Of a stretch of DNA of 64,000 bases, positions 24,607-33,544 are shown piece by piece. The stretch covers positions 394,436 through 458,435 of the forward strand of contig NZ_JACOOR010000003.1 in assembly GCF_014290175.1 (NCBI RefSeq), read 5' to 3'. Position 1 is the first letter of the stretch. Each line of letters starts with the position of its first letter. Below the pieces are notes generated by a model. It was not told the DNA's origin. It searched no databases and saw only the letters and a program-made list of their open reading frames with translations. The DNA comes from Anaerosacchariphilus hominis. Its GTDB lineage: Bacteria; Bacillota; Clostridia; Lachnospirales; Lachnospiraceae. The position numbers and the translations under genes are program-made.

Positions 24607-24855
24607 CTACACTCTACATTTAAAGAATAAAAAGTTTCTCAAGGGATGTACAGGACAGCGGAATTCCTCCGTTATCTCTTCCGGTTCATATAAAGAAGAA
24701 AGGAACAGAACCACAAAAGCCATATCGTAATTCAGCATCATACCGGACATCTGTCCGTATCGCTCCCGCAGCACCCGGCAGAGCCCGCAGTATATGTTCT
24801 GATATCGGGCAATTTCTTCTTTGCCGCAAAATTCAAGGTTTGTGACCTGTTCCAA
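24607..24855 (-). pseudogene. Fragment of a DUF5685-type gene
   Basis: 82 residues resembling the N-terminal part of DUF5685 proteins: an IARYQNIYCGLCRVLRERYG segment, then LNYDMAFVVLFLSSLYEPEE. The family is several hundred residues long and Cys-rich; here the frame ends soon after FRCPVHP. It also lacks the usual N-terminal start. It is probably a remnant cut by the rearrangement that placed the DUF4143 ATPase here. About 50 nt separate it from the lysozyme gene. Confidence 0.6.
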
Positions 24856-24906
24856 CCCTTAATTTTTTATAAACTGCATGATGGATTTTTTATATTTTAC
24901 TGCTTA

Positions 24907-26412
24907 TTACTCCACCACATTCAGATAGCTGCTTACGCAATACAGAGTCTGTCCATTGTATTCCACCCTGGACCATCCATAATCTGTATTGATTCCGGTC
25001 CGCACAAAGACTTCGCCTGCAGTGACCGTTGCCACCACAACCGCATCCGGATTCGTCACGCTAGGAAGCTTCCGCAGGTTTACTTCGATCTTCGGTGTCA
25101 CATTTTCCGAAACCTTCGTAAATTTCGTCTTCAATCCGTCATCCGGCTCCTTCACCGGCGTCTGATGGGATAAATCCGTCGTCAGATAGTTGGATACTGC
25201 ATAATAGCGTTCGCCGTCAATGAGAAGCCGGGACCAGCCGCTGTCACTGATGCCGGTTCTGGTGGCCGTCTCTCCATTGGTCAGGGTCCGAAGTACCGTA
25301 CTGTCGGAGCCCTGGCTGGGCATATCACGCAGGTTGGTCACGTCTTTAGACGTAACTGTTTCTTCTACCTCCTGAAACTTCATCAGTGCCTCCACATCCG
25401 CCTCGGCCTCTTCCGGTGCTTCCTGGTTCTGTGCCTGGGCGCTGCTCTCATATCCGAAATACGCCACATTGGCGTCCACCGGCTTTGGAACGCCTGCTAC
25501 CGTACCATTGTTGGTATACTGCCACATGGCATGCGTGCCGCTGTAGCTGGATGTAGCTGTCTGGGGATAGGGCGCCGCCGGATACTGGGATACCCAGATC
25601 TTAAAGCTCTTGTCAATCCGGGAGGTTTCCCATTTCAAATCTTCTTCCATTTCGTTTTTGGAAGCGTAAAACACCGGGGTGTAGCCCTGCTTGTAAATCT
25701 CATTCAGAAAGGCAATGGCACAGTCGGTCCGCTCCGTTTTGGTAAGACTGTACAGCCGGTTCTCCGGATTTCCAAACCCCTCGCAGTTGTAGGCTACCGG
25801 GTAGGTAATGGGATACTGGGAAATGATATCTGCTGCCCACTGTGCTTCCTCCACTGCTTCTGCTTCCGATACTGCTGTGGAGAAAAAGTAAGCACCTATT
25901 TTGATTCCGTTTGCCGACGCTTCCTGCATGTTATACCGGGCATTGCTGTCCTCCACAATCTCTCCGCTGCTCTGGGTACGATAGCCCACCCGTATCATGG
26001 CAAAATCGATGCCTGCATCTGCAACTGCTTTCCAGTCAATAGTTCCCTGAAACCGGGAAACATCAATACCAAGGGTCACTTCATCCGTTTCTGCTGCATG
26101 TTCGGAAATCAGAATTTTTGAAACTGCCGTTTCTGCCCCGGTCTCATCGGGAGTCAGATTCTCCGTGCTCTGCGGATCTTCATAATCCAGCTCCTCTTTA
26201 TCCACTACTTCCTCTTCCGTATCGGCAATGACCTGAACTTCCTCGGCTTTTTCCGGTTCTTCCTTTTCACCCCGGAAAATCAGAAAATACAGAACAACAC
26301 ATAGTCCCAGCACACACAGGATGGCCGCCAGAACTGCAAGCACAGTTCGTACGGAAAAACCACTCTCCTCCTCATCCCATTCATTAAAATCCTGTCTGCT
26401 TTCTCTTTTCAT
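24907..26412 (-). CDS. Membrane-anchored GH25 lysozyme with two SH3b domains
   Basis: A 501-residue protein: cytoplasmic N-terminus, one transmembrane segment at about 23-47, an acidic Glu-rich stalk, then a GH25 muramidase domain (about 112-320) starting GIDVSRFQGTIDW. The catalytic DxE motif reads NCE in PVAYNCEGF, a variant to note. Two bacterial SH3 domains follow (about 350-415 and 430-498), each ending in S-Y-L. It would cut peptidoglycan while tethered to the membrane. It lies 14 nt downstream of the M56 sensor gene and is probably co-regulated by the BlaI-type repressor. Confidence 0.9.
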   Translation of the reverse strand: MKRESRQDFNEWDEEESGFSVRTVLAVLAAILCVLGLCVVLYFLIFRGEKEEPEKAEEVQVIADTEEEVVDKEELDYEDPQSTENLTPDETGAETAVSKILISEHAAETDEVTLGIDVSRFQGTIDWKAVADAGIDFAMIRVGYRTQSSGEIVEDSNARYNMQEASANGIKIGAYFFSTAVSEAEAVEEAQWAADIISQYPITYPVAYNCEGFGNPENRLYSLTKTERTDCAIAFLNEIYKQGYTPVFYASKNEMEEDLKWETSRIDKSFKIWVSQYPAAPYPQTATSSYSGTHAMWQYTNNGTVAGVPKPVDANVAYFGYESSAQAQNQEAPEEAEADVEALMKFQEVEETVTSKDVTNLRDMPSQGSDSTVLRTLTNGETATRTGISDSGWSRLLIDGERYYAVSNYLTTDLSHQTPVKEPDDGLKTKFTKVSENVTPKIEVNLRKLPSVTNPDAVVVATVTAGEVFVRTGINTDYGWSRVEYNGQTLYCVSSYLNVVE

Positions 26413-26426
26413 ACGTCTTGTCTCCT

Positions 26427-28595
26427 CTATTCTTCTATAATTTCTACCGGGAGAAAATACGGCGAATAACTCCGTACATAATCCTCCGGACGTTCGGAGT
26501 TTTCTACATATAAGTCTCCAAACAGCTTGACCGACTTCACGAAAGCCCCCAGATCCATCCCGCAGGCATACATCTGTCCATCTGTTTTTCGGATGAACGT
26601 CGTATAGGAATGTATGCAGTCTTTTTCAGAACTGCCATACGGGTTCATTCCCATCCACTCTGCCGGATCAAACACATTCTGGCGGGTGCTCAGAAAATCG
26701 GTCCAGACCATTTCCACATCTGTACAGGCCATATAGGGTTCCTCCAGATAGTCCTCTCCTTCTGTGGCACATTGTCCCCAGACATTACAGCCCCACAGCC
26801 ACAGACGATTCTCTTCATCGATGGCCGCCGCAGTGGCAAGGCCACAGACCGTATACCTGGCGTTCTCCACCATCAGCCTGGGTTCCTCTGCGAACAGACT
26901 GCCAAGCCCTTCGGTTCCGGTGGTAGCCTGCATCCGTCCCCACCACCAGACCTTTTTGTCCTCCGTCAGCACAGAGATACATTCCTGACCTGCGGAAGCA
27001 TAGGTGACATGCTCCATCAGAAGCTGAGGTTCCATTGTCAGATTCAGCCAGGGATTCCATGGTTCATTTTCTTTCATGGGAAGCCGGAGTGCCCCCCAGG
27101 TATTGGCTCCCTGTCCATACAGATTTCCATCCTCTGTTATCCAGATCACAAAGGTACTGTTCACATTCGCATCCACATGCACCACATGCTCCGCTATTTT
27201 CACCGGCTCCGTATAGGTCACATCCAGGTTATTGATATCGCTTTCCTTTGTGATGCCCAGCTGCCAGCTGTCATTTTCCCCGGTTCCCCAAAGGGTACCG
27301 TTCTCATCAATATAGTAATGATTAAAACCTGTAAACCGATCCGTAATATAAGAGCTTTTCGCATCCTTCTGCCGGTTCAGCGCCTGCAGATCGTCCGTGG
27401 GATAAGTTCCTGCGATGACTTCCTCTTCCTCCCAGTTCACAGGCGTCTGCTCCGCAGCTGCCTCTACCGGAATCTCTTTGACAGATACCGTAATCCCCAT
27501 TTCCAGAAGTCCTACCCCCAGAAGCGCCAGCAGGAATGGAATGAAGCCTCCACGCCAGTTTCGGAAAACGAACAGATTATTCATCCGCTTCTTTATATCC
27601 TTTTTCCGAAGGGCAAAGGGAACCAGGGCAGGTGCCGGTTTTCCTGTGCTGTACCTGGCTGCCTTTAAAATAGTTTCGCCGTACTGCTTCTTTTCTTCCG
27701 GTTTCATTTCCCTGGTGACCCGTTCATCACAGACATACTCCACGTCCCGGAATGCCAGTTTTTTCATCACCCAGAAAACCGGATTGAACCAGTACAGATC
27801 GCAGACCAGAAGCAGGATGGCCTTGTACCAGGAATCCCTGTATTTCAGATGCATGAGCTCGTGCCGCAAAACCAGTGGCATTTCCTCTTCTTCAAAGAGT
27901 TCTGGCGGAAATACCAGTTTTTTCCGGAAATATCCAAAGGTCACAGGGGTAGGAAGCTGCTCCTTCCAGAGAAGCTCCGGCACTTTTTTGATATGATAGC
28001 TTCTGCACCAGCTTCTCACAAGACCTGTCACTTTCTCATCCTGACAGGTTCTGGAATCTTCAAAAAAGAAATCCCTAAGCAGGTAATACTGCAGAATATG
28101 ATAAAACAGCAGCACCAGGAAGCCCAAAAGCCAGATACCGGACAGAATCAGCGTTTTCTGCTTCCACAGAAAACCAGAAAAAGCTTCCTGCTTCTCTGCT
28201 TTCGCTTCTTCAGATATGTGATTCTTTTCTGAGACCGCTGCTTGTTCTTTGTCACCCTCTGACGCTGACTGCACCGAAGCAGTATCAGCGGATGGCATCT
28301 GTGCATAAGTCGATTCTCCATTTAGGAAAATCTCTTCCTCCGCTTCCCTGTCTGTCCGGGAAGCATCATCCGTTTCCACTTCCAGCTGAACCTGCCAGCC
28401 TTTCCAGGACTGATTCAGATCCTCAAGATGGAACTCCACCGGAAGCAGCATCCGTATACACACAAGCAGCCACAGCCATTTCCGCCAAAGATGCCCCGAT
28501 TTCCAGGAAAAACGTCCATCCAGCAGCCACAAAATCAGAATCAAAGCATCCAGTACAAGAAGATTCTGCAATGCATAGATAAAAGACTCTCTCAT
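26427..28595 (-). CDS. BlaR1/MecR1-like M56 protease fused to RCC1-like repeats
   Basis: A 722-residue membrane protein. The N-terminal M56 domain has transmembrane segments at about 9-24, 37-52, 150-170 and 345-365, with the zinc-protease motif HELMH near residue 247 and a distal Glu in VEYVCDERV. Known BlaR1 proteins carry a penicillin-binding sensor outside; here the C-terminal region (about 400-715) instead has about five RCC1-type repeats, for example NGTLWGTGENDSWQLG, DGNLYGQGANTWGAL and ENRLWLWGCNVWGQC. It probably senses an extracellular ligand and triggers cleavage of the repressor encoded 4 nt upstream. Confidence 0.88.
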   Translation of the reverse strand: MRESFIYALQNLLVLDALILILWLLDGRFSWKSGHLWRKWLWLLVCIRMLLPVEFHLEDLNQSWKGWQVQLEVETDDASRTDREAEEEIFLNGESTYAQMPSADTASVQSASEGDKEQAAVSEKNHISEEAKAEKQEAFSGFLWKQKTLILSGIWLLGFLVLLFYHILQYYLLRDFFFEDSRTCQDEKVTGLVRSWCRSYHIKKVPELLWKEQLPTPVTFGYFRKKLVFPPELFEEEEMPLVLRHELMHLKYRDSWYKAILLLVCDLYWFNPVFWVMKKLAFRDVEYVCDERVTREMKPEEKKQYGETILKAARYSTGKPAPALVPFALRKKDIKKRMNNLFVFRNWRGGFIPFLLALLGVGLLEMGITVSVKEIPVEAAAEQTPVNWEEEEVIAGTYPTDDLQALNRQKDAKSSYITDRFTGFNHYYIDENGTLWGTGENDSWQLGITKESDINNLDVTYTEPVKIAEHVVHVDANVNSTFVIWITEDGNLYGQGANTWGALRLPMKENEPWNPWLNLTMEPQLLMEHVTYASAGQECISVLTEDKKVWWWGRMQATTGTEGLGSLFAEEPRLMVENARYTVCGLATAAAIDEENRLWLWGCNVWGQCATEGEDYLEEPYMACTDVEMVWTDFLSTRQNVFDPAEWMGMNPYGSSEKDCIHSYTTFIRKTDGQMYACGMDLGAFVKSVKLFGDLYVENSERPEDYVRSYSPYFLPVEIIEE

Positions 28596-28599
28596 AGCG

Positions 28600-28971
28600 C
28601 TACCTCTTGACCTTGCTTTCCAGAAATTCCATCAGCTCTTTTGCATCTTCTTCACTGAGTTCCTCTCCATCATAAAGAGCAGCAGCAAAATTTTTCAGAG
28701 AACCCTGAAACATCTGCTTCAAAATTCCCTTGCTGGCTTCCTTCATATAGGGCTCCCGTTCCACCAGGGCACTGTAATGATTGATCTTCCCATCCCGCTC
28801 TTTCTTTACAAATCCCCGTTTTTCCAGACGGGACAGCAGAGCCAGCACCGTATTCGGCAGCACGTCTCTGCTGTCATCCATCTTTTCTTCAATCTCCGCT
28901 CTGGTTACAGGTCTGTCTGCATCCCAGATAATCAGCATCAGTTCCAGTTGCGCATCGGGTAATTTTTTCAA
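28600..28971 (-). CDS. BlaI/MecI/CopY-family repressor
   Basis: A 123-residue winged-helix repressor. It starts KKLPDAQLELMLIIWDADRPVTRAEIEE, the BlaI-type N-terminus, with the recognition helix around LPNTVLALLSRLEKRGFV (about 37-54). The C-terminal dimer region ends SEEDAKELMEFLESKV. It is the first gene of the repressor, M56 protease and GH25 operon and has a promoter covered by two inverted repeats (29006-29057). The likely mechanism is M56-triggered cleavage of the repressor. The inducing signal is unknown. Confidence 0.93.
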   Translation of the reverse strand: MKKLPDAQLELMLIIWDADRPVTRAEIEEKMDDSRDVLPNTVLALLSRLEKRGFVKKERDGKINHYSALVEREPYMKEASKGILKQMFQGSLKNFAAALYDGEELSEEDAKELMEFLESKVKR

Positions 28972-29005
28972 ACCTCCACCCCATTTCTTCTTATCTTGTC
29001 TTATG

Positions 29006-29057
29006 TTAGACTTTTGTCTAATTTAAATATATACATATATATTGACATTGTCAATAT
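29006..29057 (-). promoter_or_regulatory. Promoter with two operator palindromes for the blaI-like operon
   Basis: On the minus strand TTGACA (29049-29054) and TATATT (29026-29031) have a 17-nt spacer. A perfect palindrome ATATTGAC-ATT-GTCAATAT (29039-29057) covers the -35. A second, TTAGAC-TTTT-GTCTAA (29006-29021), lies just downstream of the -10. Both place a repressor dimer over RNA polymerase contacts. The following 310 bp to 29367 hold no recognisable gene. Confidence 0.75.
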
Positions 29058-29367
29058 CAAATCTACATTCCTGTACGTTACCTTTTCAGTTATACCATAT
29101 TGGGATTGCACTTTGACATAGAATTAGAGATAAGAAAAGAATACTTACGTCTTGATAAAATTAATCATGTATTTTCCATACAGTCAGATCTTCCTTAGAG
29201 TCCCCCATTGCAGTCTAACACAGCTTCAATATAGAAACATTAGAATTATAAATATCAAATTATGCTACAGTTCTGATTCTCTTGTCCTATTAACCACACT
29301 ATTTTTTTCTTTTTCTTTTTTTCCAAAAACAGCGTGTTGTCTATGAAATAGACCGACATACCGTCCA

Positions 29368-29652
29368 TCAGATTTTATCCTGCTTCTTTTCCGCATAAAA
29401 TCGGGCTTTTCCGGTGATTTTCGTTTTATCACATTTTATCCTGTGTTTTTCAACCATTTGCTCTTTTGTAGGCGCAGTGTCTAAATACCAATTCGCGTCT
29501 ATGTCTACTGTATGCCGCGTCTCCTCCGTATATCCTGCTTCCATCAGATATGCTTTCATAACCATGGAGCCTTTAAAGCTTATTGGTATGCCACTGTCCT
29601 ATATCGCTTTCATAACGCTATATATTAATTTTTCTTCCGCTGTTATATTCAA
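29368..29652 (-). pseudogene. Broken nucleotidyltransferase-like (AbiEii-type) gene
   Basis: Reading from a TTG at 29652 gives NITAEEKLIYSVMKAI, then an in-frame TAG, then DSGIPISFKGSMVMKAYLMEAGY, and TRHTVDIDANW. The KGSMV and DIDANW segments resemble the start of AbiEii/AbiGii-type toxin nucleotidyltransferases. The stop at codon 17 and the short nonsense tail show it is decayed. It lies 10 nt after the HTH gene, an order typical of antitoxin-toxin pairs. The family call is by motif impression. Confidence 0.5.
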
Positions 29653-29662
29653 GGCACATCCC

Positions 29663-30313
29663 TCAACTCTCATAATAATCTATGGCTTCATTCGCCAATC
29701 GTTCAAACTGTTCCTGATATTCCGGCGCGACATAGATTCCATCGAAACTGTCTCCATTGGAATAATAATATCGACTTACCGCCTCTGTAATTCCCTGCAT
29801 ATCAAGAATCGACTCATTAGCCAGTGCGTCACATAGCGTTCTATTAAAATTTGTAAAATCGAGACCATTTCTGTTATTCACATAATATTGGCTGATTTGA
29901 TTTCCAAGTACAACTACACCATTGAACCGGGTAACAGAATCATTTCCATACACCCAGACAAGGTACTCGTCGCTACGTCCTCCGAACTTTCCCTGACACA
30001 TCAATGCCTCATCTAATGCAAATACCACGGGCTCCCCAATGCATTCCCGAACAGCCTTGAGCCAGGAAATTGCTCCTACAAACTCGCTTCTTCTGGGCAG
30101 ATCCTGCTTTTGCGGATCATACTTCGGCAATTCGGTTGTTTTTCTATTAATCAAATCTTCCTGTATACGATATTCTAACAGACTTATAATATATTCTGGC
30201 GGTTTACGTACCCCAGTTTCCCAATTCTGAATTGTACGACGCGGGATATGATATCGCGCCGCAAACTCACTCTGAGTATCTCCCAGACGCATTCTCATTC
30301 CACGAATATCCAT
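29663..30313 (-). CDS. HTH regulator, possible antitoxin of a decayed pair
   Basis: A 216-residue protein; the start at 30313 has GAGGTG upstream. Residues 1-45 form an XRE-type HTH (MRLGDTQSEFAARYHIPRRTIQNWETGVRKPP). Residues about 65-210 form a separate domain I cannot name, ending NEAIDYYES. The downstream gene is a broken nucleotidyltransferase, so it may be a leftover antitoxin or autoregulator. A 13-bp palindrome lies upstream. Its 5' end is duplicated at 31748-31868. Confidence 0.7.
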   Translation of the reverse strand: MDIRGMRMRLGDTQSEFAARYHIPRRTIQNWETGVRKPPEYIISLLEYRIQEDLINRKTTELPKYDPQKQDLPRRSEFVGAISWLKAVRECIGEPVVFALDEALMCQGKFGGRSDEYLVWVYGNDSVTRFNGVVVLGNQISQYYVNNRNGLDFTNFNRTLCDALANESILDMQGITEAVSRYYYSNGDSFDGIYVAPEYQEQFERLANEAIDYYES

Positions 30314-30337
30314 AGCAATCACCTCATCTTTATAATG

Positions 30338-30350
30338 CACTCAATGAGTG
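30338..30350 (-). promoter_or_regulatory. Palindromic operator upstream of the HTH gene
   Basis: CACTCA-A-TGAGTG lies 24 nt upstream of the start and in the spacer of a weak promoter (TTTACA upstream, TTATAA-like sequence downstream). It is a plausible autoregulatory site. A degenerate copy is at 31837-31847. Confidence 0.5.
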
Positions 30351-30534
30351 TATTTGTAAACAGTTTTACCGGAAATCACTTGAAGTATTCCGCTATCTGG
30401 ATTCTTTACCTACCCCTGTCAGAGTTGCCGCTCTGGCAAGGGTTTTTCTTCATGCGATTGTAAACCGGCGGCTTGTGCTGGCCTTACAATACTGCTTGTA
30501 AATCTCCAGCAGTGCCGCTTTCAGGGTCTTTCCG

Positions 30535-30600
30535 TCAAGCCTGCTGCTCCATAATCTTCTGGAGCTTCGTCAATCTGTTCTGCAATGCTTTTTCTCCCAT
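30535..30600 (-). pseudogene. Frameshifted small gene remnant
   Basis: ATG at 30600 with AAGGAGA upstream starts MGEKALQNRLTKLQKIMEQQ, then stops. In the next frame the sequence continues as LDGKTLKAALLEIYKQYCKA, so a single frameshift probably broke a protein of about 50 residues. It resembles small accessory proteins of clostridial mobile elements but I cannot name it. The rest of 30351-30836 has no supportable gene. Confidence 0.4.
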
Positions 30601-30836
30601 GTCGGAATCTCCTTTCTTGAGGCCATCTAGCCCAGCCCCGGCAGGCCTTAAACATCTAGCTCCATGTGAGCATCTCAATCTCTCTTATCCTGCTGCCATT
30701 GGATGGAAAGAATCTAAGATGCCCTTATTTATATATATACGAATTTGCATTCCTATTTCCCATGGTTTTGCCATGAAAAAAGCATTTACTGCATACCTGT
30801 CTGATACGCAATAAATGCTTTTTCTTAGTGGTACTT

Positions 30837-31667
30837 CTATTTGCTTTCGTCATTCCAGTATTTTTCCAGAACTTTCATAGCTTCTGCATCATTCAGGGAA
30901 AAATCATGCTTCAGTTCCTCCAGCGTAGCCTCTTTCGTCATGTGGAATTTCCGGCACAGCCGAATGCTGGAGATGTATCCTTCGGTACGGCCTTCTGCGC
31001 GGCCTTCTGCGCGACCCTTTTCTACATTTTCTCTGTCCCGCATCAATAACGTCATATACTCACGCCTCCATTTCTCATTTTTCTTTGCCTTTACTACTGC
31101 TTCATCCAGTTTTTTCACAAACGGATCTTCACTCTTATTTCCTGCCACATACTCTAAGAATGCCCGGAGACTCGGACTTACATTTTTGCTTGCTCCCTTT
31201 GCATTCAGAAAAATCTTGTGGGTTTCATCCCCCAGGGATAAGCCTTCCACCTCTTTGCACATATTTTCAAATGTGTAAACACTTTCCCCCTTTCCAAAGG
31301 CATCAAAGGTGCAGATAAAAATCACATAGCTCTTATTCAGCTTCGTATAGGGCTCCCCTTTTTCTATCAGTGCCAAGTCAATCATGCCCTGATAGTAACG
31401 GCTGCGCTTGGGTAAGCCTTCCTCCTGGACCGTCTGCATCTCGATATCATATACTGTATTATTTCCATCTGCCACATATACATCCAGCCGGACACTCCGG
31501 GCATCCTGTGCGATATCGATGGTCTTTTGTTCTTCCGGATACTCGACCCGCTCTATCGGAACATTTAAGATAACTTCCAGAAGCTCTCTGCACAGCTCCG
31601 GATCCCGCATGACCTTTCCAAAAAGAAAATCATTGCTTATCCCGATCTCATTCCATTCTTTTCCCAA
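30837..31667 (-). CDS. Rpn-family recombination-promoting nuclease (PD-(D/E)XK)
   Basis: About 276 residues when started at the TTG at 31667, which follows AGGTGG. It begins LGKEWNEIGISNDFLFGKVM, the Rpn/transposase_31-like start. The nuclease core follows as SVRLDVYVADGNNTVYDIEMQT (Asp and Glu-x-Gln). The C-terminus has the GRAEGRAEGRTEG repeat usual for this family, then a short helical tail. Rpn proteins are DNA nucleases that promote RecA-independent recombination. An open frame extends upstream to 31838 into a copied fragment of the HTH gene at 29663; that extension is unlikely to be native. Confidence 0.8.
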   Translation of the reverse strand: MGKEWNEIGISNDFLFGKVMRDPELCRELLEVILNVPIERVEYPEEQKTIDIAQDARSVRLDVYVADGNNTVYDIEMQTVQEEGLPKRSRYYQGMIDLALIEKGEPYTKLNKSYVIFICTFDAFGKGESVYTFENMCKEVEGLSLGDETHKIFLNAKGASKNVSPSLRAFLEYVAGNKSEDPFVKKLDEAVVKAKKNEKWRREYMTLLMRDRENVEKGRAEGRAEGRTEGYISSIRLCRKFHMTKEATLEELKHDFSLNDAEAMKVLEKYWNDESK

Positions 31668-31747
31668 TGCCGCCACCTCTGTCTTTTTTATTATTATACT
31701 TGATTTTCCGCAGAAGCACAACGTTTTCCAGGCACTTTCTTTTCCCT

Positions 31748-31868
31748 GATATTGTGCCGCAAACTCGCTCTGTGTATCTTCCAGACGTCTTCTCATTCCA
31801 CGAATATCCTTAGTAATCATCTCTGTTTTATAATGCACTCATTGAGTTCATCTATAAAAAGTTTTTCC
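31748..31868 (-). repeat. Duplicated 5' end of the HTH gene (copy of 30250-30370)
   Basis: About 120 bp match the promoter and first 20 codons of the HTH gene at about 85-90 percent by eye. The start codon equivalent is changed (ATG to AAG), so this copy is dead. It is fused in frame to the Rpn gene. It suggests either a duplication or two separate insertions into related loci. Confidence 0.7.
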
Positions 31869-31933
31869 AAAAATCGTCTGGAGGATTTAACTTCTTTTCC
31901 GCCAAATCTGGTAAACCCGCCAAAATCGGCATT

Positions 31934-31963
31934 AAAAAAGGGCTTCTCATTTCTGAGAAACCC
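31934..31963 (-). terminator. Terminator downstream of the integrase at 32163
   Basis: GGG-TTCTCA and TGAGAA-CCC form the stem, followed by TTTTTT on the minus strand. The 200 bp up to the integrase stop hold another GC-rich hairpin and no gene; an attachment site could lie here. Confidence 0.65.
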
Positions 31964-32162
31964 ATGTTTACGAGGGAGTGGGGGCTTCCTCCCGGAAGTC
32001 CCCGAGTGTTATGAATGAAATACTTTCAACTACCCTTTATCTCCTCTTGTCAAACGCCATTTTTCCTTATAAAATAAGGCTTTTTCAGCATTTTGCTTCT
32101 TATCTCGTTTTGTCTCTTTTTTCGAGATTGTCGTCAGAATTGTCGTCAGTTCTGTCGTCAGT

Positions 32163-33407
32163 TTAGACCACATACTCCACCTTCAACACCTCATTTTTCA
32201 TTCGTTCATTATCTACATGATCATAAACTTTTAAGGTAATAGCAGGATCACTATGTCCCATAATTGTTTGCAGAACTTTGATATCCATTCCTGCCTCTGC
32301 CATTCTGGTACAGCCTGTATGCCGAAGAATATGATTTGAAATATGTGGTAAAAGAAGCGGTTTTCTTTTTTCCTTCTCTGCTTTCTTTTGCTCTTCCTTG
32401 TTATAATGGGTAACTATTCTCCCTAAAACAGCATTGAATCCCGTAGTTGTATATGGCCGGTTCCAATTATTCAAGAATATAAAATCCTTGTACCCGTCTA
32501 CCTCTACAACACTTCTCCTTCCAAGCCTGATGCAAAGCGCTTTTTGTTCAAGAAATGCATTTCTTACCTGGGAAGTCATTCCTATTGTTCGATTTCCACT
32601 TTCTGACTTAGGTGTATCAATATACAACGTCGCCTTCCCATCCACCTTTTCATAGACTAACTGATGGTTAATATGAATTTCCCGCTTCTTCATATCCACG
32701 TCCTCCCATGTAAGACCGGATATTTCTCCGATTCTGCAGGCCGTTCCTATCATAATTTGAAGCATTGGAAGATATACATTGTAATATTTACTATTCTTTA
32801 CAAAATCAAGAAAGATTCTCTGCTCCTCTCGCGTCAGGGCATTTCGCTTTTTGCAATCGGTATATCCGTCCAAACACCCCTTTGCCGGATTTTTTCTCAA
32901 CAAATCATTGTCAACAGCATATACCAGTGTCGGCTGAATCAAATTGTTATGATACATTCGTATGGTAGTATCAGACAGTCCTTCATCGCTTAGCCCTGCA
33001 TAGAAATGTTGGATATTCGCTTTCTTCATTTTTCCCGGTGCCATTAGCCCAAGAGGACTCTCCGCCACATGAAGCTTCCAAAGCTGACGATATTTTGCCT
33101 TAGTCTTGCTGCTCAGTTTTTTCTTGCTTCTAAGATACATTTCAAACATTTCATTCAGATTAATCTGATGTGCCAGCGTGGTATTGATTCCATCATCTAA
33201 GTCTCGTGAAATTTCTTTTTCTTTTTCACGCAGGGAAAGATCGTACTTTTTACCTTCTGGATTTTTATCTGTTGCCAGTAGCCGCCAACTGTATACCGTT
33301 TTTCTTTCTCCGTTTTGCGTATACTTATACTCGTATTTGCCGTTTTTTCTCTGAAACTCTCCTTCTTTTAGCACACGGCCTTTGCTATCTTTTCTTTTTT
33401 CCGCCAT
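32163..33407 (-). CDS. int: Tn916-type tyrosine integrase (orphan)
   Basis: A 414-residue integrase. The start at 33407 is chosen because MAEKRKDSKGRVLKEGE aligns with the known Tn916 Int start; the in-frame extension upstream lacks support. N-terminal arm-binding domain (about 1-65), core-binding domain, then catalytic domain with Arg in TACRIGEISGLTWE, His-x-x-Arg in NHILRHTGCTRM, and Tyr in ITLKVYDHV. Nothing else of a Tn916-like element is next to it: upstream lies a truncated dehydrogenase gene. It is probably a relic of an insertion or deletion. Confidence 0.9.
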   Translation of the reverse strand: MAEKRKDSKGRVLKEGEFQRKNGKYEYKYTQNGERKTVYSWRLLATDKNPEGKKYDLSLREKEKEISRDLDDGINTTLAHQINLNEMFEMYLRSKKKLSSKTKAKYRQLWKLHVAESPLGLMAPGKMKKANIQHFYAGLSDEGLSDTTIRMYHNNLIQPTLVYAVDNDLLRKNPAKGCLDGYTDCKKRNALTREEQRIFLDFVKNSKYYNVYLPMLQIMIGTACRIGEISGLTWEDVDMKKREIHINHQLVYEKVDGKATLYIDTPKSESGNRTIGMTSQVRNAFLEQKALCIRLGRRSVVEVDGYKDFIFLNNWNRPYTTTGFNAVLGRIVTHYNKEEQKKAEKEKRKPLLLPHISNHILRHTGCTRMAEAGMDIKVLQTIMGHSDPAITLKVYDHVDNERMKNEVLKVEYVV

Positions 33408-33497
33408 AGTGTTAAAACATTCCTTCCTTCTTGCAGGAATGTCCATCCTATGATACAATATTTCATGGTATGGACATTCTATACCATTTGTCATTTG

Positions 33498-33538
33498 GGT
33501 TAGCCATTCGCTTTGGTCGGGGAGTGGCTAACCTTTTT
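33498..33538 (+). terminator. Stem-loop with T-run upstream of the orphan integrase
   Basis: GGTTAGCCA and TGGCTAACC pair, followed by TTTTT on the plus strand. No plus-strand gene precedes it, so it may be a remnant of a lost gene. Confidence 0.55.
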
Positions 33539-33544
33539 AAGTGT

